NCBI GenBank assembly: GCA_000825765.1
Contig: CDGH01000064.1
Coordinates: 1 to 60,035, forward strand
Direction: 5' to 3'
DNA from: Ehrlichia minasensis
GTDB lineage: Bacteria > Pseudomonadota > Alphaproteobacteria > Rickettsiales > Anaplasmataceae
Length of the DNA: 60,035 nucleotides
Part shown: positions 46,567 to 57,731 of the stretch, one piece after another
Numbering within the stretch: position 1 is the first letter of the stretch
Layout of the letters: each line of letters opens with the position of its first letter
Notes under the pieces: model-generated
Database searches by the model: none
Seen by the model: the letters and a program-made list of their open reading frames with translations, nothing else
What the model was told of the DNA's origin: nothing
Made by a program: the position numbers and the translations under genes

Positions 46567-47685
46567 TCATTCTTCACTATATTGTTTACTTAAACTCTCA
46601 ATGGATTCAGGAGGCCAATTTGCAATCTTCATACCTAAATGCAGATTCATACTTGCTAACAGCTCATTAATCTCATTAAGCGACTTTCTACCAAAATTCG
46701 GAGTTCTCAACATATCAGATTCAGTTTTTTGAACTAAATCACCTATATAAGTAATATTATCATTCTTCAAACAATTATAAGACCTGACTGAAAGTTCTAA
46801 CTCATCAACTTTACGTAATAAATTAGAATCATATGGTAATGAATCTTTAGTATCAATTTTCTTATGAGGCTCATCAGTTTCATCAAAGTTAATAAATGGT
46901 TGAAATTGATCTTGTAAAATCCTTGCAGCTAATGCTACAGCTTCATCAGGTAAAATAGATCCATCAGTTTCCACTGATAATACTAACCTATCATAGTCTG
47001 TAAACTGACCAATACGGCTACTTTCAACTTTAAAAGATGCCTTTTTAATAGGACTGTAAAGAGCATTAGTAGCAATAAAATTTACTGGCACATCACTAAG
47101 CTTGCCAACTGACTTACGTTTTACAGCAGAAACATAACCTTTCCCAGAATTAACATACATTTTTATATTGAAATCTACATCCTGATCTAACGTACAAATT
47201 AATAAATCTTTGTTGAGTATTACACAATCATCAGTATCAGGTATCATGCCAGATCTTACTTCACATGGTCCTTTAACCATAAGAGACAAAACCTTATTAT
47301 TTAGACCAGAAAGCTTTACCCTCATCATACTAATATTTAACAGAATATCTGTAACATCTTCCCTCACTCCAGAAATTGAAGTAAATTCATGCAAAACATT
47401 CTCTATTTCAACACCATAAACAGCAAAACCACGTAAAGAAGACATCATTACTCTTCTTAAAGCATTACCTAAAGTTAAAGCAAAACCACTTTCAAGAGGT
47501 TCAATAATTAAATCCGCTTTATTTGGAGAAGCACCATTAGACTCTACTCTAATAGAAGAAGGTTTAGTTAACTTACTCCAATGATCACTCATCGATATAT
47601 AACCCACTGCGTTAGAATACGCATTCCCTACTGTCATATAACCCGAATCTTGAGTAACAGAATTAGAATCCTCATCGAAAATCAC
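46567..47685 (-). CDS. rpoA: RNA polymerase alpha subunit
   Basis: 372 residues. The N-terminal dimerisation domain has [23 protein letters not shown]-type sequence (split in the family as [13 protein letters not shown] and [13 protein letters not shown]). A linker precedes the C-terminal domain (about 300-372: [33 protein letters not shown]) that touches UP elements and activators. The start shown is GTG at 47685, with GTGAGG 8 bases upstream. It gives about 30 residues more at the N-terminus than E. coli alpha; an ATG at 47592 is the alternative. Alpha assembles the polymerase core. Confidence 0.96.
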   Translation of the reverse strand: MIFDEDSNSVTQDSGYMTVGNAYSNAVGYISMSDHWSKLTKPSSIRVESNGASPNKADLIIEPLESGFALTLGNALRRVMMSSLRGFAVYGVEIENVLHEFTSISGVREDVTDILLNISMMRVKLSGLNNKVLSLMVKGPCEVRSGMIPDTDDCVILNKDLLICTLDQDVDFNIKMYVNSGKGYVSAVKRKSVGKLSDVPVNFIATNALYSPIKKASFKVESSRIGQFTDYDRLVLSVETDGSILPDEAVALAARILQDQFQPFINFDETDEPHKKIDTKDSLPYDSNLLRKVDELELSVRSYNCLKNDNITYIGDLVQKTESDMLRTPNFGRKSLNEINELLASMNLHLGMKIANWPPESIESLSKQYSEE

Positions 47686-47714
47686 AACAGAACCTCACAT
47701 ACTAATAAATACAC

Positions 47715-48095
47715 TTAAACTCTACGTCTTCCTGGAAGTTTACATCCATTGTGCGGAAGCTTTGTAGTATCTTTAATAGAAGTAACATTTAAATTGCAAG
47801 CTTGAACAGCTCTTATAGCTGCTTCTCTACCTGCACCAGGACCAGAAACCTTAATAGACACTGTTTTCATCCCATTTTGTTCAACAACTGTCTTAACAGC
47901 ATAACTCGCTGTTTCCTGTGCTGCATAAGGAGTTGCTTTTTTAGATCCTTTAAAGCCACATGCGCCAGCAGAAGTACATATTAACGAATGGCCTTGCTGA
48001 TCTGTAACTGTTACAATAATATTATTATAGGTAGCATGAATGTATACTACCCCAACTACCACATTTCTCTTTTTCTTTTTATACACTATACTCAT
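47715..48095 (-). CDS. rpsK: 30S ribosomal protein S11
   Basis: 126 residues with the S11 core [34 protein letters not shown] and the C-terminal [19 protein letters not shown]11 forms the platform near the 3' end of 16S rRNA. It is 11 bases after rpsM in the alpha cluster. Confidence 0.98.
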   Translation of the reverse strand: MSIVYKKKKRNVVVGVVYIHATYNNIIVTVTDQQGHSLICTSAGACGFKGSKKATPYAAQETASYAVKTVVEQNGMKTVSIKVSGPGAGREAAIRAVQACNLNVTSIKDTTKLPHNGCKLPGRRRV

Positions 48096-48106
48096 AATAT
48101 ACCTTG

Positions 48107-48478
48107 TTATTTCTTCTTAGCAGCAACTGGTAATTTTGATCTACCTTTACGAGTTTTAGCATTAGTATGAGTCCTTTGACCACGAACAGGTAACCCCTTT
48201 CTATGCCTTAACCCTCTATAACACCCTATGTCAGTCAAAAATTTGATATTCATGCTAACTTCTTTTCTCAAATCACCTTCTACTATATAATTTTCTCTAA
48301 TAAAATTCCTAATTCTAATAATTTCATCATCACTTAAATTTACAACGCGAACATTATGATCAATATTACAACCTTCACAGATTCTATTAGCTAAAGAAAG
48401 ACCAATACCATATATATAAGTTAAAGCAATAACTACACGCTTATTTGTAGGAATATTTACTCCAGCTATACGTGCCAC
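48107..48478 (-). CDS. rpsM: 30S ribosomal protein S13
   Basis: 123 residues starting at a GTG codon (48478; [19 protein letters not shown] in translation, Met in the protein) with GGAGGG 5 bases upstream. A longer frame to 48544 overlaps adk and has no ribosome binding site. [20 protein letters not shown] and the basic tail are conserved. S13 contacts the P-site tRNA and bridges to L5. rpmJ, which often precedes it, is not present here. Confidence 0.97.
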   Translation of the reverse strand: MARIAGVNIPTNKRVVIALTYIYGIGLSLANRICEGCNIDHNVRVVNLSDDEIIRIRNFIRENYIVEGDLRKEVSMNIKFLTDIGCYRGLRHRKGLPVRGQRTHTNAKTRKGRSKLPVAAKKK

Positions 48479-48536
48479 TAACTTCCCTCCACAAGATAAT
48501 AAATGCTTTGTAATATAGCAAATATGCAGACTAACG

Positions 48537-49202
48537 TCAACCAATAATTAAAGGTGCTATTTTTTCTTTTATATCACAAGCAACTTCTTCTATTGACTTT
48601 CCTGCATCAATGCACACAATCTTATCACAATAATAATTTTCTAACTTTTTAATTTCTTCATTATATTTATCTACTCTTCTCACAATAACTTCCAGTTTAT
48701 CATCATAGCGATAATCCAATTTATTACTGTTACAAAAACTACAAGTAATTTCATCAATTTTTTTATCAAAAAAACTTAAATTTGAAACCTGTCCACAACT
48801 CTTACATAAAATACGGCTAGATAATCTACTCTTGATCACTTCTAAATCTAGCTGCAACTGTATTACTATATCAACCTGACTGCTGTATTCTGCCAAAATT
48901 TTTGTTAAAAACTCTGCCTGACTTAAATTTCTTGGAAAACCATCTAATAAAAATCCATTCTTTACTTTACTAATAGATTTAGAAAACATTCTACATACTA
49001 AGTCATCATCTACTAAACCACCAGATTCTATAATTTTTTTAATTCTTCTACCATCATCAGTATTCAGTTTTGCCTCATTCCTCAATAAATCACCTGTTGA
49101 AATTACAGAAATATTACTATAGGTTTCTGATAAAATATGGCACTGTGTACCTTTTCCAGAGCCAGGAGGACCAAAAATTAATATATTTATTTTATTTTCC
49201 AT
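48537..49202 (-). CDS. adk: Adenylate kinase
   Basis: 221 residues, long-lid form. P-loop GPPGSGKGT (11-19), [23 protein letters not shown], and a zinc-type lid with four cysteines (C133, C136, C154, C157). The enzyme interconverts 2 ADP with ATP and AMP. It is in its usual place after secY, and its start overlaps secY by 16 bases. The cysteine lid is typical of Gram-positive enzymes but also occurs in alphaproteobacteria. Confidence 0.97.
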   Translation of the reverse strand: MENKINILIFGPPGSGKGTQCHILSETYSNISVISTGDLLRNEAKLNTDDGRRIKKIIESGGLVDDDLVCRMFSKSISKVKNGFLLDGFPRNLSQAEFLTKILAEYSSQVDIVIQLQLDLEVIKSRLSSRILCKSCGQVSNLSFFDKKIDEITCSFCNSNKLDYRYDDKLEVIVRRVDKYNEEIKKLENYYCDKIVCIDAGKSIEEVACDIKEKIAPLIIG

Positions 49203-50500
49203 AGCTCAGATTTTCTAATTAAAGTATTGTATCTACTAGAGTATAAATGTGTTTGCACCTGAGAAAATGTATCAATTATTACATTCACTATTATTAAAAA
49301 GCTAGTACCACCTAAAGTAAAAGAAACAGAATAATTATATCTTATTAATTCAGGAATTATACAAATAATTGTTAAATAAATTGATCCTAAAACGGTTAAT
49401 CTCTTAATTACATAATTAAAGTACTCACATGTACCATTCCCTGGCCTTTTTCCAGGAACAAAACCTCCATTTTTTTTTAATATTTCTGATGTTTCCTTTG
49501 CATCAAAAACAAAAGCCGTATAAAAAAATGCAAAAAAGACTATTAACAATGCATAACACACTATGTAGAGCAATTTACCAGAAGAAAAGTACATTAATAT
49601 AAAATCAGACCACGGAGAACCACCTTGATGAAAATTCGCCACAGTAATAGGAGATAATAATAAAGCATTCGCAAAAATAGGCGGTATTACACCAGAAATG
49701 TTAATTTTCAATGGAATATAACTAGAACTGCTTCCATATAATTTATTCTTAACTTGTCTTTTTGGATACTGTACTAATATCTTTCTGTAAGATTTCTCGA
49801 CAAAAATAATTAATAACAATAACGCAAAAAATATTAAAACCATCAATAAGATTACAAATATTGGGACATTACCATTTCTTCCTAACAAAAACATAGAAGA
49901 AAAAGATCCAGGCAACTCAGCTATGATACCTGTAAATATAATCATAGATACACCATTACCTATACCGTTTTTATTAATTCTTTCACCTAACCATAATAAA
50001 AACATTGTACCACCTAACAAGCTACTAATACCTACTACACGAAATAACAAACCAGGATCAATTACTACAATACTATTTTCTGTATTCATTTTTTCTAATC
50101 CAAGCAAAATAACAGAACCTTGCACCACACAGAAAAAAATAGTCATATACCTTATATAACTATTAATTTTAATTCTACCTAATTCACCATTCTGCCTAAG
50201 TTCATTTAATCTTGGAACAGTAACTGATAATAGCTGAATAATTATAGAAGATACTATGTATGGCATAACATTTAAGGCAAAAACTGTCATTCTACCTAAA
50301 GCACCACCAGAAAATACATTAAAAATCCCTAGTACACCTACTGAATGCTTACTAACAACTGCATCTATGATATCTGGATTTACACCAGGAATAGGTATAT
50401 AAGTACCCAAACGATACACAATAAGACATAATAAAGTAAACCAAAGCTTACACAATAAATTATCCTTATTCCAAGATAGCAAATCCATTTTTTGTGACAT
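49187..50500 (-). CDS. secY: Protein translocase subunit SecY
   Basis: 437 residues with ten membrane helices. The N-terminus has LGTYIPIPGVN, the second helix region GALGRMTVFALNVMPYIVSS, and later KRQVKNKLYGSSSSYIPLKIN-type loop and KKNGGFVPGKRPG near the C-terminal helices. It is the channel subunit of SecYEG, to which Ffh delivers nascent chains. It sits between rplO and adk, as in most spc operons. Confidence 0.98.
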   Translation of the reverse strand: MSQKMDLLSWNKDNLLCKLWFTLLCLIVYRLGTYIPIPGVNPDIIDAVVSKHSVGVLGIFNVFSGGALGRMTVFALNVMPYIVSSIIIQLLSVTVPRLNELRQNGELGRIKINSYIRYMTIFFCVVQGSVILLGLEKMNTENSIVVIDPGLLFRVVGISSLLGGTMFLLWLGERINKNGIGNGVSMIIFTGIIAELPGSFSSMFLLGRNGNVPIFVILLMVLIFFALLLLIIFVEKSYRKILVQYPKRQVKNKLYGSSSSYIPLKINISGVIPPIFANALLLSPITVANFHQGGSPWSDFILMYFSSGKLLYIVCYALLIVFFAFFYTAFVFDAKETSEILKKNGGFVPGKRPGNGTCEYFNYVIKRLTVLGSIYLTIICIIPELIRYNYSVSFTLGGTSFLIIVNVIIDTFSQVQTHLYSSRYNTLIRKSELWKIK

Positions 50501-50527
50501 AAGATTACTTAACTATGAAACTAAACA

Positions 50528-50998
50528 TTACACTTTATTTTCCGATACACTACTTAATAAAGTAACTTGTGAACCTGCTGACTTTGAAATAAAATCATAT
50601 TCAATAGCTACTGAAGTATTCAATTTGCCATCACCAAGAATTTTTACTTTCTCTTTAATAGAAAAAATCACACCTAAATTAAACAATACTTCTTTTGTAA
50701 TAGCAGAACCATTTTCAATCTTTTTACTATCAATTAATCTTTGAATCGTAGATAAATTGATTATAGAATACTTACTCTTAAATAGAGAGTTAAAACCCCT
50801 CTTAGGAAGTCTAGTAAATATAGGTTGTTGTCCACCTTCAAAACCATTGATAGAAACTCCAGATCTTGCTCTTTGCCCCTTATGACCACGACCAGAAGTT
50901 TTACCCTTTCCGCACCCTATACCTCTACCTAATACCTTAGTTTTTTTCTTTTTAGGTAATCCGCTAAATATATTATTTAATTTTACAACAGCATCCAT
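50528..50998 (-). CDS. rplO: 50S ribosomal protein L15
   Basis: 156 residues. N-terminal KKKKTKVLGRGIGCGKGKTSGRGHKGQRARSG-type glycine/lysine-rich tail (conserved GRGIGCGKGKTSGRGHKGQ) and GGQQPIFTRLPKRGF are L15 hallmarks. It begins 4 bases after the rpsE stop: rpmD (L30), which lies between these genes in most bacteria, is missing. Confidence 0.97.
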   Translation of the reverse strand: MDAVVKLNNIFSGLPKKKKTKVLGRGIGCGKGKTSGRGHKGQRARSGVSINGFEGGQQPIFTRLPKRGFNSLFKSKYSIINLSTIQRLIDSKKIENGSAITKEVLFNLGVIFSIKEKVKILGDGKLNTSVAIEYDFISKSAGSQVTLLSSVSENKV

Positions 50999-51001
50999 AA
51001 A

Positions 51002-51526
51002 TTACCTATTTTCAATAATATCACCTATCTTCTTACTTCTTTTATTAGCTACCTGCTTTGGCGACAGCATTTTCTTAAAAGCAGCAAAAACAGCATACAC
51101 AACGTTATGTGGATTTGAAGAGCCTATAGATTTTGCTACAACATCTTGCACTCCTAAAACCTCAAAAATTAAACGTATAGAACCACCAGCTATAATACCT
51201 GTACCCATTTTGGCTGATCTTAACATTACTTTACTTGCACAAAATTTAGCTTTCACATCATGATGTAAAGTTCTTGACTCACGTAAATGTACTCTTATCA
51301 TATTTTTTTTAGCAGCATTAACAGCTTTAACCTTAGCTTCAGATACTTCAAGATGTTTCCCTATACCACAACCAACTTTACCTTTTTCATCACCTATAAC
51401 CACTAACACTGAAAAAGAAAATCTTCTACCACCTTTTACAACTTTCGCAACTCTTCTGACAGAAACTATTAACTCAGAAAAATCATTAGCACCATGAACA
51501 TTTCGTGATTTCTTTACAACATCCAT
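51002..51526 (-). CDS. rpsE: 30S ribosomal protein S5
   Basis: 174 residues: the N-terminal dsRNA-binding-like part ([20 protein letters not shown]) and the conserved [17 protein letters not shown] and [20 protein letters not shown]5 affects translational accuracy at the mRNA entry channel. It follows rplR by 17 bases. Confidence 0.97.
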   Translation of the reverse strand: MDVVKKSRNVHGANDFSELIVSVRRVAKVVKGGRRFSFSVLVVIGDEKGKVGCGIGKHLEVSEAKVKAVNAAKKNMIRVHLRESRTLHHDVKAKFCASKVMLRSAKMGTGIIAGGSIRLIFEVLGVQDVVAKSIGSSNPHNVVYAVFAAFKKMLSPKQVANKRSKKIGDIIENR

Positions 51527-51543
51527 ATTATCAAACCTACATA

Positions 51544-51909
51544 TTAAATTTCAAAACCATAATTCCGCAACTCATCCGCAAATTCAGAAACTATTCCCAT
51601 ATACTTATAAGGCCCTCTATCGAAAACAAATTTTTTGCAATTATCTAACTTATTCAATCTATCAGACATCAATTTTGCAATAATTTTTACAGCACTACTA
51701 TTAACTTTTCTATTAGTTAGCGCAATAACCTCACTCTCTAAAGTAGATGCTGAAGCAAATGTTCTCCCACATTTATCATCTATTAATTGTACATAAAAAT
51801 GTCTGTTTGACTTAAAAATAGACAACCTCAATAAAGACGAATTTCTTCTTAATTTTAACCTAACACGCTTCTTACGTCTTTCAAATCTAGTAATACAATC
51901 AGATACCAT
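51544..51909 (-). CDS. rplR: 50S ribosomal protein L18
   Basis: 121 residues: [32 protein letters not shown] and the C-terminal [20 protein letters not shown] are typical L18. It binds 5S rRNA with L5 and L25. Confidence 0.97.
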   Translation of the reverse strand: MVSDCITRFERRKKRVRLKLRRNSSLLRLSIFKSNRHFYVQLIDDKCGRTFASASTLESEVIALTNRKVNSSAVKIIAKLMSDRLNKLDNCKKFVFDRGPYKYMGIVSEFADELRNYGFEI

Positions 51910-51924
51910 AAATAATCACCCTAC

Positions 51925-52461
51925 TTACTTTTTCTTGTTAACTTCTTTCCTATGAATATACTTACCTTTAATAGAGATACCTTTACCTTTATATGGATTA
52001 TACTTTCTAATTGAACATATATCAGATGCTACCATATATACTTTTTGCTTATCAAAACCTTTCACTAATATTTGAGTAGGCTTAACACATTGAATAACAA
52101 TACCTTTAGGTATTTTATATTTTATTCCATGACTAAAACCTAAAAATAGAGATAAATACTCACCATTAACTTCAGCTTTATATCCAACACCGTTAACTTC
52201 AAGTTCAACTACCACACCTTCAGATAAGCCTATAGCATAATTATTAATTATACTTCTATAAGTCCCCCAGATTACCTTTGACTTGATAGATTTATCATTA
52301 ATACTTAATACTATCTTCCCATCAGTAATATCACAAAGTACATTATGATTCAAATCTAATTTTAACGAATTCTCACTATTCTTTAAGATAAGTTGATTAT
52401 CAACCAAATCTACCTGAACATTACTAGGAATCGTTATAGGCATAGAGCCAACTCTTGACAT
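51925..52461 (-). CDS. rplF: 50S ribosomal protein L6
   Basis: 178 residues with two L6 repeats. Start MSRVGSMPITIPSNVQVDL; C-terminal ICSIRKYNPYKGKGISIKGK is the L6 signature. It lies near the GTPase centre and is 12 bases after rpsH. Confidence 0.97.
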   Translation of the reverse strand: MSRVGSMPITIPSNVQVDLVDNQLILKNSENSLKLDLNHNVLCDITDGKIVLSINDKSIKSKVIWGTYRSIINNYAIGLSEGVVVELEVNGVGYKAEVNGEYLSLFLGFSHGIKYKIPKGIVIQCVKPTQILVKGFDKQKVYMVASDICSIRKYNPYKGKGISIKGKYIHRKEVNKKK

Positions 52462-52473
52462 TAAATTAATCTC

Positions 52474-52872
52474 CTAAAAAACACCACATAAAATTTCTCC
52501 ACCAACACCAGCCTTACGAGCATTATAATCTGACATAATTCCTTTAGATGTCGATATTATATATAAACCTAACCCATTATAAAACTTAGGCATATTTTTA
52601 GCTGAACAATAACATCTTTTACCTGGCTTTGATATTCTAGCTATCTGACTAATTACAGGAGCACCATTATAATACTTAAGCTTTACCTCAAAAAACTTTA
52701 TACTGGAGCTTTTTGATTGCTCAGTAAATCCATCTATATATCCTTCTGAAAGTAAAATTTGTAGTATAGCATGAATAACACAAGAATAAGAAACTACTAT
52801 TACCTTATTCATACTTAATTGTCCATTACGTATACTTGTTAAAAAATTAGCAATAGGATCTGACAAAGACAC
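52474..52872 (-). CDS. rpsH: 30S ribosomal protein S8
   Basis: 132 residues. [14 protein letters not shown] at the N-terminus and [20 protein letters not shown] at the C-terminus are S8 signatures. S8 binds helix 21 of 16S rRNA and in many bacteria also represses the spc operon. Confidence 0.97.
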   Translation of the reverse strand: MSLSDPIANFLTSIRNGQLSMNKVIVVSYSCVIHAILQILLSEGYIDGFTEQSKSSSIKFFEVKLKYYNGAPVISQIARISKPGKRCYCSAKNMPKFYNGLGLYIISTSKGIMSDYNARKAGVGGEILCGVF

Positions 52873-52894
52873 TACTAATACCCTCCTTTCAATA

Positions 52895-53200
52895 TTACCA
52901 ACTAGACTTAGTCAATCCAGGTATTTGACCAATTGAACCTAATTGACGTAAAACAATACGAGAAACTTTAAACTTCCTATAACAGCCTCTAGGCCTTCCA
53001 GTAACTAAACATCTATTTCTAATTCTAATATAAGATGAATCTCTAGGAAGCTTAGATAACTTGACTTGAGCTAAAAATCTATCATTCATAGAAACAGATT
53101 GATCTTTAATTATAGCCTTTAGTTCATCTCTTTTACTTTTTAATCTACTACAAATAGATATACGTTTTAAATTCCTTTGTATTACAGATTTTCTTGACAT
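52895..53200 (-). CDS. rpsN: 30S ribosomal protein S14
   Basis: 101 residues, the long zinc-free form (no CXXC pair) usual in proteobacteria. [20 protein letters not shown] and [16 protein letters not shown] identify it. It lies 9 bases after rplE. Confidence 0.97.
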   Translation of the reverse strand: MSRKSVIQRNLKRISICSRLKSKRDELKAIIKDQSVSMNDRFLAQVKLSKLPRDSSYIRIRNRCLVTGRPRGCYRKFKVSRIVLRQLGSIGQIPGLTKSSW

Positions 53201-53209
53201 GCACGCCCT

Positions 53210-53743
53210 TTAATTAATAAACGGAAAACCAAATTCCATCAATAATAACTTAGCATCATTATTATTAATCGCATTTGTTACAATATTTATATCTAATCCC
53301 AATATTTTATCTATTTTATCATAATCTATTTCTAAGAATGAAATATGCTCTTTTATGCCAATCGATAAATTACCACAACCATCAAATTGACTAACAGACA
53401 ACCCTTTAAAATCCTGTTCTCTAGGAAGAACAACATGAATAAGCCGCTCTAAAAATTCATACATCTTATTATTTCTTAAAGTCACCTTACATCCAATAGG
53501 GAATCCTTTACGTATTTTAAATCCAGCTATAGACTTTTTTGCATAAGTTGCTACAGGCTTCTGACCAGCTATCAATGCAAGATCACGAACACAAGAATTC
53601 ATAACCTTACTATCAGACCCTCTTACACCAAGCCCCATATTTAAACAAACCTTTACAATCTTAGGAACTTGCATAACATTACTATATCCAAGTTTAGTTT
53701 TCAAAGACGGCACAATATGACTTTTATATAAATCCTTTAACAT
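53210..53743 (-). CDS. rplE: 50S ribosomal protein L5
   Basis: 177 residues from the ATG at 53743 ([20 protein letters not shown]); a TTG nine bases upstream is disregarded. [20 protein letters not shown] is diagnostic. L5 binds 5S rRNA and contacts the P-site tRNA. Confidence 0.97.
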   Translation of the reverse strand: MLKDLYKSHIVPSLKTKLGYSNVMQVPKIVKVCLNMGLGVRGSDSKVMNSCVRDLALIAGQKPVATYAKKSIAGFKIRKGFPIGCKVTLRNNKMYEFLERLIHVVLPREQDFKGLSVSQFDGCGNLSIGIKEHISFLEIDYDKIDKILGLDINIVTNAINNNDAKLLLMEFGFPFIN

Positions 53744-53753
53744 AAAAAACAAC

Positions 53754-54083
53754 CTACTCTATAACTTTGCCAGAAGACTTCATAAAACGTACTTTCTTCT
53801 CATTAATAAATTTATAACCCACTCTTGTTCGAATTCCGAGCGTAGAGTCAAATAATGCAATATTCGAAAGATTGATAGGTTTTTCAACACTTACAATACC
53901 ACCATCATTTTTTTGAGTTGCTTTAACACTCTTTTTGCATATATTTACTCCTGACACTACTGCAAAAGAAACATCCTTACCACAGTGTTTTTTTCTCAAC
54001 ACCTTTATTACTTTTCCCATCTTCCCTTTATCTTTGCCACTGATTACTATAACATCATCACCAACAATAATCTTCATACCCAT
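53754..54083 (-). CDS. rplX: 50S ribosomal protein L24
   Basis: 109 residues. KOW motif at the N-terminus ([20 protein letters not shown]) and [12 protein letters not shown] further on. It is an assembly initiator on 23S rRNA. One base separates it from rplN. Confidence 0.97.
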   Translation of the reverse strand: MGMKIIVGDDVIVISGKDKGKMGKVIKVLRKKHCGKDVSFAVVSGVNICKKSVKATQKNDGGIVSVEKPINLSNIALFDSTLGIRTRVGYKFINEKKVRFMKSSGKVIE

Positions 54084-54084
54084 T

Positions 54085-54444
54085 TTACAATACCTCTACA
54101 GCTAAAGACATAACTTTAGAAAAAAGACCAAAAGGTAATTTTTTAATTGGACCAAATACACGAGTCCCTAATGGATCACCTTGATCATTAATTAATACAA
54201 CAGCATTACTTGAAAATTTTATAATACTTCCATCTAATCTACGCACTGCTTTTTTTACTCTTACAACTACTGCTTTATAAACCTTTCCTTTGCTAACTTT
54301 TCCTCGTGGAGTAATTACTTTAGTAGAAACAACAATAACATCACCAACTGAAGCAGATTTCTTACCATTTAACAACCCTATACACAACACCTTACGCGCA
54401 CCAGAATTATCCGCAACATCTAATAAAGTATTTTTCTGTATCAT
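54085..54444 (-). CDS. rplN: 50S ribosomal protein L14
   Basis: 119 residues. [20 protein letters not shown] and the C-terminal [20 protein letters not shown] are L14 signatures. It sits at the subunit interface; 13 bases after rpsQ. Confidence 0.98.
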   Translation of the reverse strand: MIQKNTLLDVADNSGARKVLCIGLLNGKKSASVGDVIVVSTKVITPRGKVSKGKVYKAVVVRVKKAVRRLDGSIIKFSSNAVVLINDQGDPLGTRVFGPIKKLPFGLFSKVMSLAVEVL

Positions 54445-54457
54445 AAAACCCCATCCT

Positions 54458-54685
54458 TTAAATTACAATCCACCTTTTAGTAGCAGATATAGGTATATGC
54501 TCCTGTATCTTCACAACATCACCACACTTATACTTATTATACTCATCATGTACCACATAACTCTTGCGCTTTTTTACTATCTTGTTATATATCTTATGTC
54601 TTACCATACGAAAAACCATTACCTTAATAGTTTTATCACATTTTGCAGCAACTACAACCCCTGTTAAAACTTTCTTATTAGACAT
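54458..54685 (-). CDS. rpsQ: 30S ribosomal protein S17
   Basis: 75 residues from the ATG at 54685 ([20 protein letters not shown]). GAGGAAAA lies just upstream inside rpmC, and the start overlaps the rpmC stop by 8 bases (ATGTCTAA). A longer frame from 54709 is rejected. [17 protein letters not shown] is the S17 signature. Confidence 0.96.
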   Translation of the reverse strand: MSNKKVLTGVVVAAKCDKTIKVMVFRMVRHKIYNKIVKKRKSYVVHDEYNKYKCGDVVKIQEHIPISATKRWIVI

Positions 54686-54881
54686 GCTTTTCCTCTTGTT
54701 TCCTTTCATTCAACACTGTTAATACTCTAGCTATATCTTTTTTTATATTGACACAATAAAAATGGTTACCTGATTTATCTATTTTCTTATTTAATACAGC
54801 ATCAACTAATTCTTTTCTTAAACTCACTAACAATTCACGCAATTCATCACTAGTCTTAGATCTTATATCAACAATATCCAT
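54678..54881 (-). CDS. rpmC: 50S ribosomal protein L29
   Basis: 67 residues, two helices. [19 protein letters not shown] and the [15 protein letters not shown] region match L29. It docks near the exit tunnel where SRP (Ffh) binds. It follows rplP by 12 bases. Confidence 0.95.
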   Translation of the reverse strand: MDIVDIRSKTSDELRELLVSLRKELVDAVLNKKIDKSGNHFYCVNIKKDIARVLTVLNERKQEEKHV

Positions 54882-54893
54882 AGCTCAATACCT

Positions 54894-55304
54894 TTACAAT
54901 TCATCACTAATAAACTTACATTTCATTGGAAGTTTAGCTTGAGCCTTATTTAATGCCTCCCTTGCTAAATTTAATGATACACCACTTATCTCAAATAAGA
55001 TCTTTCCAGGTTTTACCTTGCATACCCACATCTCAACACTTCCTTTACCTTTCCCCATACGAACATCCATGGGTTTCTTACTAACAGAAGTATGACAAAA
55101 TGCTCTAATCCACACTTTACCAACACGTTTTAAAGTTCTTGAAATACTTCTTCTTGCAGACTCGATTTGTTTCGAAGTTAACCTAGCTGGCTCTAAAGCT
55201 TTCAACCCATAAGACCCAAAAGATAAAGTATATCCACCTTTTGCATTACCACTGATACGTCCTTTAAAACACTTTTTATACTTAGTTTTTTTAGGTATAA
55301 ACAT
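54894..55304 (-). CDS. rplP: 50S ribosomal protein L16
   Basis: 136 residues from the ATG at 55304 ([19 protein letters not shown]), after GAGTGG; a GTG nine bases upstream is less likely. [20 protein letters not shown] is the L16 signature. It lies next to the A-site tRNA. Confidence 0.97.
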   Translation of the reverse strand: MFIPKKTKYKKCFKGRISGNAKGGYTLSFGSYGLKALEPARLTSKQIESARRSISRTLKRVGKVWIRAFCHTSVSKKPMDVRMGKGKGSVEMWVCKVKPGKILFEISGVSLNLAREALNKAQAKLPMKCKFISDEL

Positions 55305-55320
55305 AATTTCCACTCACCAA

Positions 55321-55956
55321 TTATTCATTACTCGATTTTGTTTCGCCAAGATAGACCCAAACTTTAACACCTATTATTCCATAAATTGTCTTTGCCTCAG
55401 AAAACCCATAATCTATATTAGCTCTAAACGTATGCAATGGGATACTACCTTCTTTATACCACTCAGTTCTAGCAATTTCAGCTCCACCTAATCTACCAGC
55501 ACAACTAACTTTTATTCCCTTTGCACCTATCTTTAAACAGTTTTGTACACTTCTTTTCATTGCACGTCTAAAAGATATCCTTTTCTCTAATTGTTGTGCA
55601 ATATTTTCCGCTATTAAAACCGCTTTTAATTCAGGCTTCTTTACTTCTATAATATTCAATTCAATGTTATTATTTATCATTTTAACAATTTGCTGCTTAA
55701 CCTTATCAATATCAGCACCTTTTTTACCTATAATTACACCAGGTTTAGCAGAATATACATTAACCATAATTAAATCTACTTTCCTTGCTATGACAACTTT
55801 ACTAATTGCAGCATGATAGAAAGCCTTTTTTATAAACTTACGTAATAAAAAATCTTCATGTAGCTTTGTAGTATAATCCTTATTGGCATACCACAAAGAA
55901 TCCCAAGTATTAATTATTTTTAACCTTAATCCAATAGGATTACACTTTTGACCCAT
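55321..55956 (-). CDS. rpsC: 30S ribosomal protein S3
   Basis: 211 residues. [20 protein letters not shown], the KH domain ([19 protein letters not shown]) and C-terminal [20 protein letters not shown] identify S3, which lines the mRNA entry with S4 and S5. Three bases separate it from rplV. Confidence 0.98.
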   Translation of the reverse strand: MGQKCNPIGLRLKIINTWDSLWYANKDYTTKLHEDFLLRKFIKKAFYHAAISKVVIARKVDLIMVNVYSAKPGVIIGKKGADIDKVKQQIVKMINNNIELNIIEVKKPELKAVLIAENIAQQLEKRISFRRAMKRSVQNCLKIGAKGIKVSCAGRLGGAEIARTEWYKEGSIPLHTFRANIDYGFSEAKTIYGIIGVKVWVYLGETKSSNE

Positions 55957-55959
55957 AAA

Positions 55960-56304
55960 TTATATCCTCTCAAATAATTTTATGATAACGTTACCATAAT
56001 GCTTATGCACTCTACATGCTTTACCTCGTGCACGTGCATGAACCCTACGCAGAGAAAAAGATTTACCAACTAAAACTTCTTTTACATAAAGATTATCAAG
56101 ATCAACATTATAATTAGCTTGCGCATTAGCAATGGCCGATTTTAAAACATTACTGATATAGCTAGCAGATTTCTTTTTACAAAATTTTAAATACATCATA
56201 GCAACAGATACATCCTTCCCTCTAATCAAATCAGCAACCAAATTTAATTTAGAAGGAGTAGATCTTAATCCAATACCTTTAGCTGTTACCAATACTTTAC
56301 CCAT
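55960..56304 (-). CDS. rplV: 50S ribosomal protein L22
   Basis: 114 residues. [19 protein letters not shown] and the loop [20 protein letters not shown], which reaches into the exit tunnel, are typical. Confidence 0.97.
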   Translation of the reverse strand: MGKVLVTAKGIGLRSTPSKLNLVADLIRGKDVSVAMMYLKFCKKKSASYISNVLKSAIANAQANYNVDLDNLYVKEVLVGKSFSLRRVHARARGKACRVHKHYGNVIIKLFERI

Positions 56305-56317
56305 AACCTAACCCAAC

Positions 56318-56599
56318 CTATTTCCTAGATACCTTTTTATCACCAACATGCCCAGTATAACGACGAGTTGGAGAAAATTCACCAAACTTACGTCCAACCA
56401 TATTATCATTTACTTTTACAGGAACATAAATTTTACCATTATAAACCCCAAAAGTTAAACCTATAAACTTATTTAAGATAACAGAAGATCTAGAGTGAAT
56501 ATTGATAATAGAATTCAATTTATTCTGAGCTACAGCTTTATTTACTAGACGTAAAACATGTGGCGCACAAAAAGGAGGCTTTTTAATAGATCTAGACAT
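56318..56599 (-). CDS. rpsS: 30S ribosomal protein S19
   Basis: 93 residues. [39 protein letters not shown] and [16 protein letters not shown] are S19 signatures. It lies in the 30S head beside S13. Three bases separate it from rplB. Confidence 0.98.
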   Translation of the reverse strand: MSRSIKKPPFCAPHVLRLVNKAVAQNKLNSIINIHSRSSVILNKFIGLTFGVYNGKIYVPVKVNDNMVGRKFGEFSPTRRYTGHVGDKKVSRK

Positions 56600-56602
56600 A
56601 TT

Positions 56603-57433
56603 CTACCCTTTATCAGATACACGTTTAATATACTTATTACTAGACTTATTTCTCTTTCTAGTCTTTTTACCTTTTGTTGATATACCCCACGGAGTAACAG
56701 GGTTTCTACCACCAGAAGTTTTACCTTCACCTCCACCATGAGGATGATCTATAGGGTTCATAGCCACACCACGCACAGTAGGCCTAATACCTAGCCATCT
56801 ATTTCTACCAGCCTTACCTAACTTTACATTTTGATTATCCAAATTAGATACTATACCTACAGTAGCACGACAATCTGACAATACTTTCCTTATTTCACCA
56901 GAACTTAGTCTCAATAAAACGTACATACCATCCTTACTCATTAACTGAGCATAAGTTCCAGCAGATCTTGCTATCACACCACCATTACCGGGTCTTAACT
57001 CAACATTATGCACAAATGTTCCAACAGGAATAGATTTTAACATAAGGCAATTTCCAGGTAATATATCAGACCCTTCACCAGATATAACAATATCCCCTTT
57101 TTTTAACCCATTAGGCGCAATGATATAAGACTTTTCGCCATCATCATAAGATAATAATGCAATAAATGCTGTTCTATTTGGATCATATTCTAATCTTTCA
57201 ACAGTAGCAGAAACACCAATCTTATTTCTTTTAAAATCAATAATTCTATACAATCGTTTATGACCTCTACCACGATGGCGTACAGTAATCACACCACGAG
57301 AATTCCTACCACCACAAGAAATTTTATAACTAATTAAAGACTTCTCTGGCTTACCTTTCCACAACATTGATTTGTCCAACAATACAGTACCACGCAAAGA
57401 CGCTGTTACTGAATTTAAATTTTTAATACCCAT
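56603..57433 (-). CDS. rplB: 50S ribosomal protein L2
   Basis: 276 residues. [17 protein letters not shown], the [13 protein letters not shown] segment and the C-terminal [20 protein letters not shown] (peptidyl transferase-proximal) are conserved. Normal length and start. Confidence 0.98.
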   Translation of the reverse strand: MGIKNLNSVTASLRGTVLLDKSMLWKGKPEKSLISYKISCGGRNSRGVITVRHRGRGHKRLYRIIDFKRNKIGVSATVERLEYDPNRTAFIALLSYDDGEKSYIIAPNGLKKGDIVISGEGSDILPGNCLMLKSIPVGTFVHNVELRPGNGGVIARSAGTYAQLMSKDGMYVLLRLSSGEIRKVLSDCRATVGIVSNLDNQNVKLGKAGRNRWLGIRPTVRGVAMNPIDHPHGGGEGKTSGGRNPVTPWGISTKGKKTRKRNKSSNKYIKRVSDKG

Positions 57434-57440
57434 TTCTATT

Positions 57441-57731
57441 CTATTTCATTCCCATATACTTAAAATTTTGATCCTTTGGCAAAGAAAAATAAACTTTTTT
57501 CCTATCTTTCCTACGACCAACTATACCTTTAAAATGCTTCTTTTTCCCTTTCTGATTTATGATATTAATATGAGTGGCATCTAAATCAAAAACCAATTTC
57601 AAAGCCTTTTTAATTTTTTGTTTATTAGCATCAACAGACACATAAATAGCATACTTATTAAACTTCTCATTCAATAATACTGCTTTCTCTGTAATAATAG
57701 AGGACTGTATAACATTAAAATAATTAATCAT
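57441..57731 (-). CDS. rplW: 50S ribosomal protein L23
   Basis: 96 residues from the ATG at 57731 ([20 protein letters not shown]). This ATG shares ATGA with the rplD stop and has AAAGG upstream; the longer frame to 57782 is rejected. The C-terminal [17 protein letters not shown] matches. L23 is the SRP and trigger factor docking site. Confidence 0.96.
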   Translation of the reverse strand: MINYFNVIQSSIITEKAVLLNEKFNKYAIYVSVDANKQKIKKALKLVFDLDATHINIINQKGKKKHFKGIVGRRKDRKKVYFSLPKDQNFKYMGMK

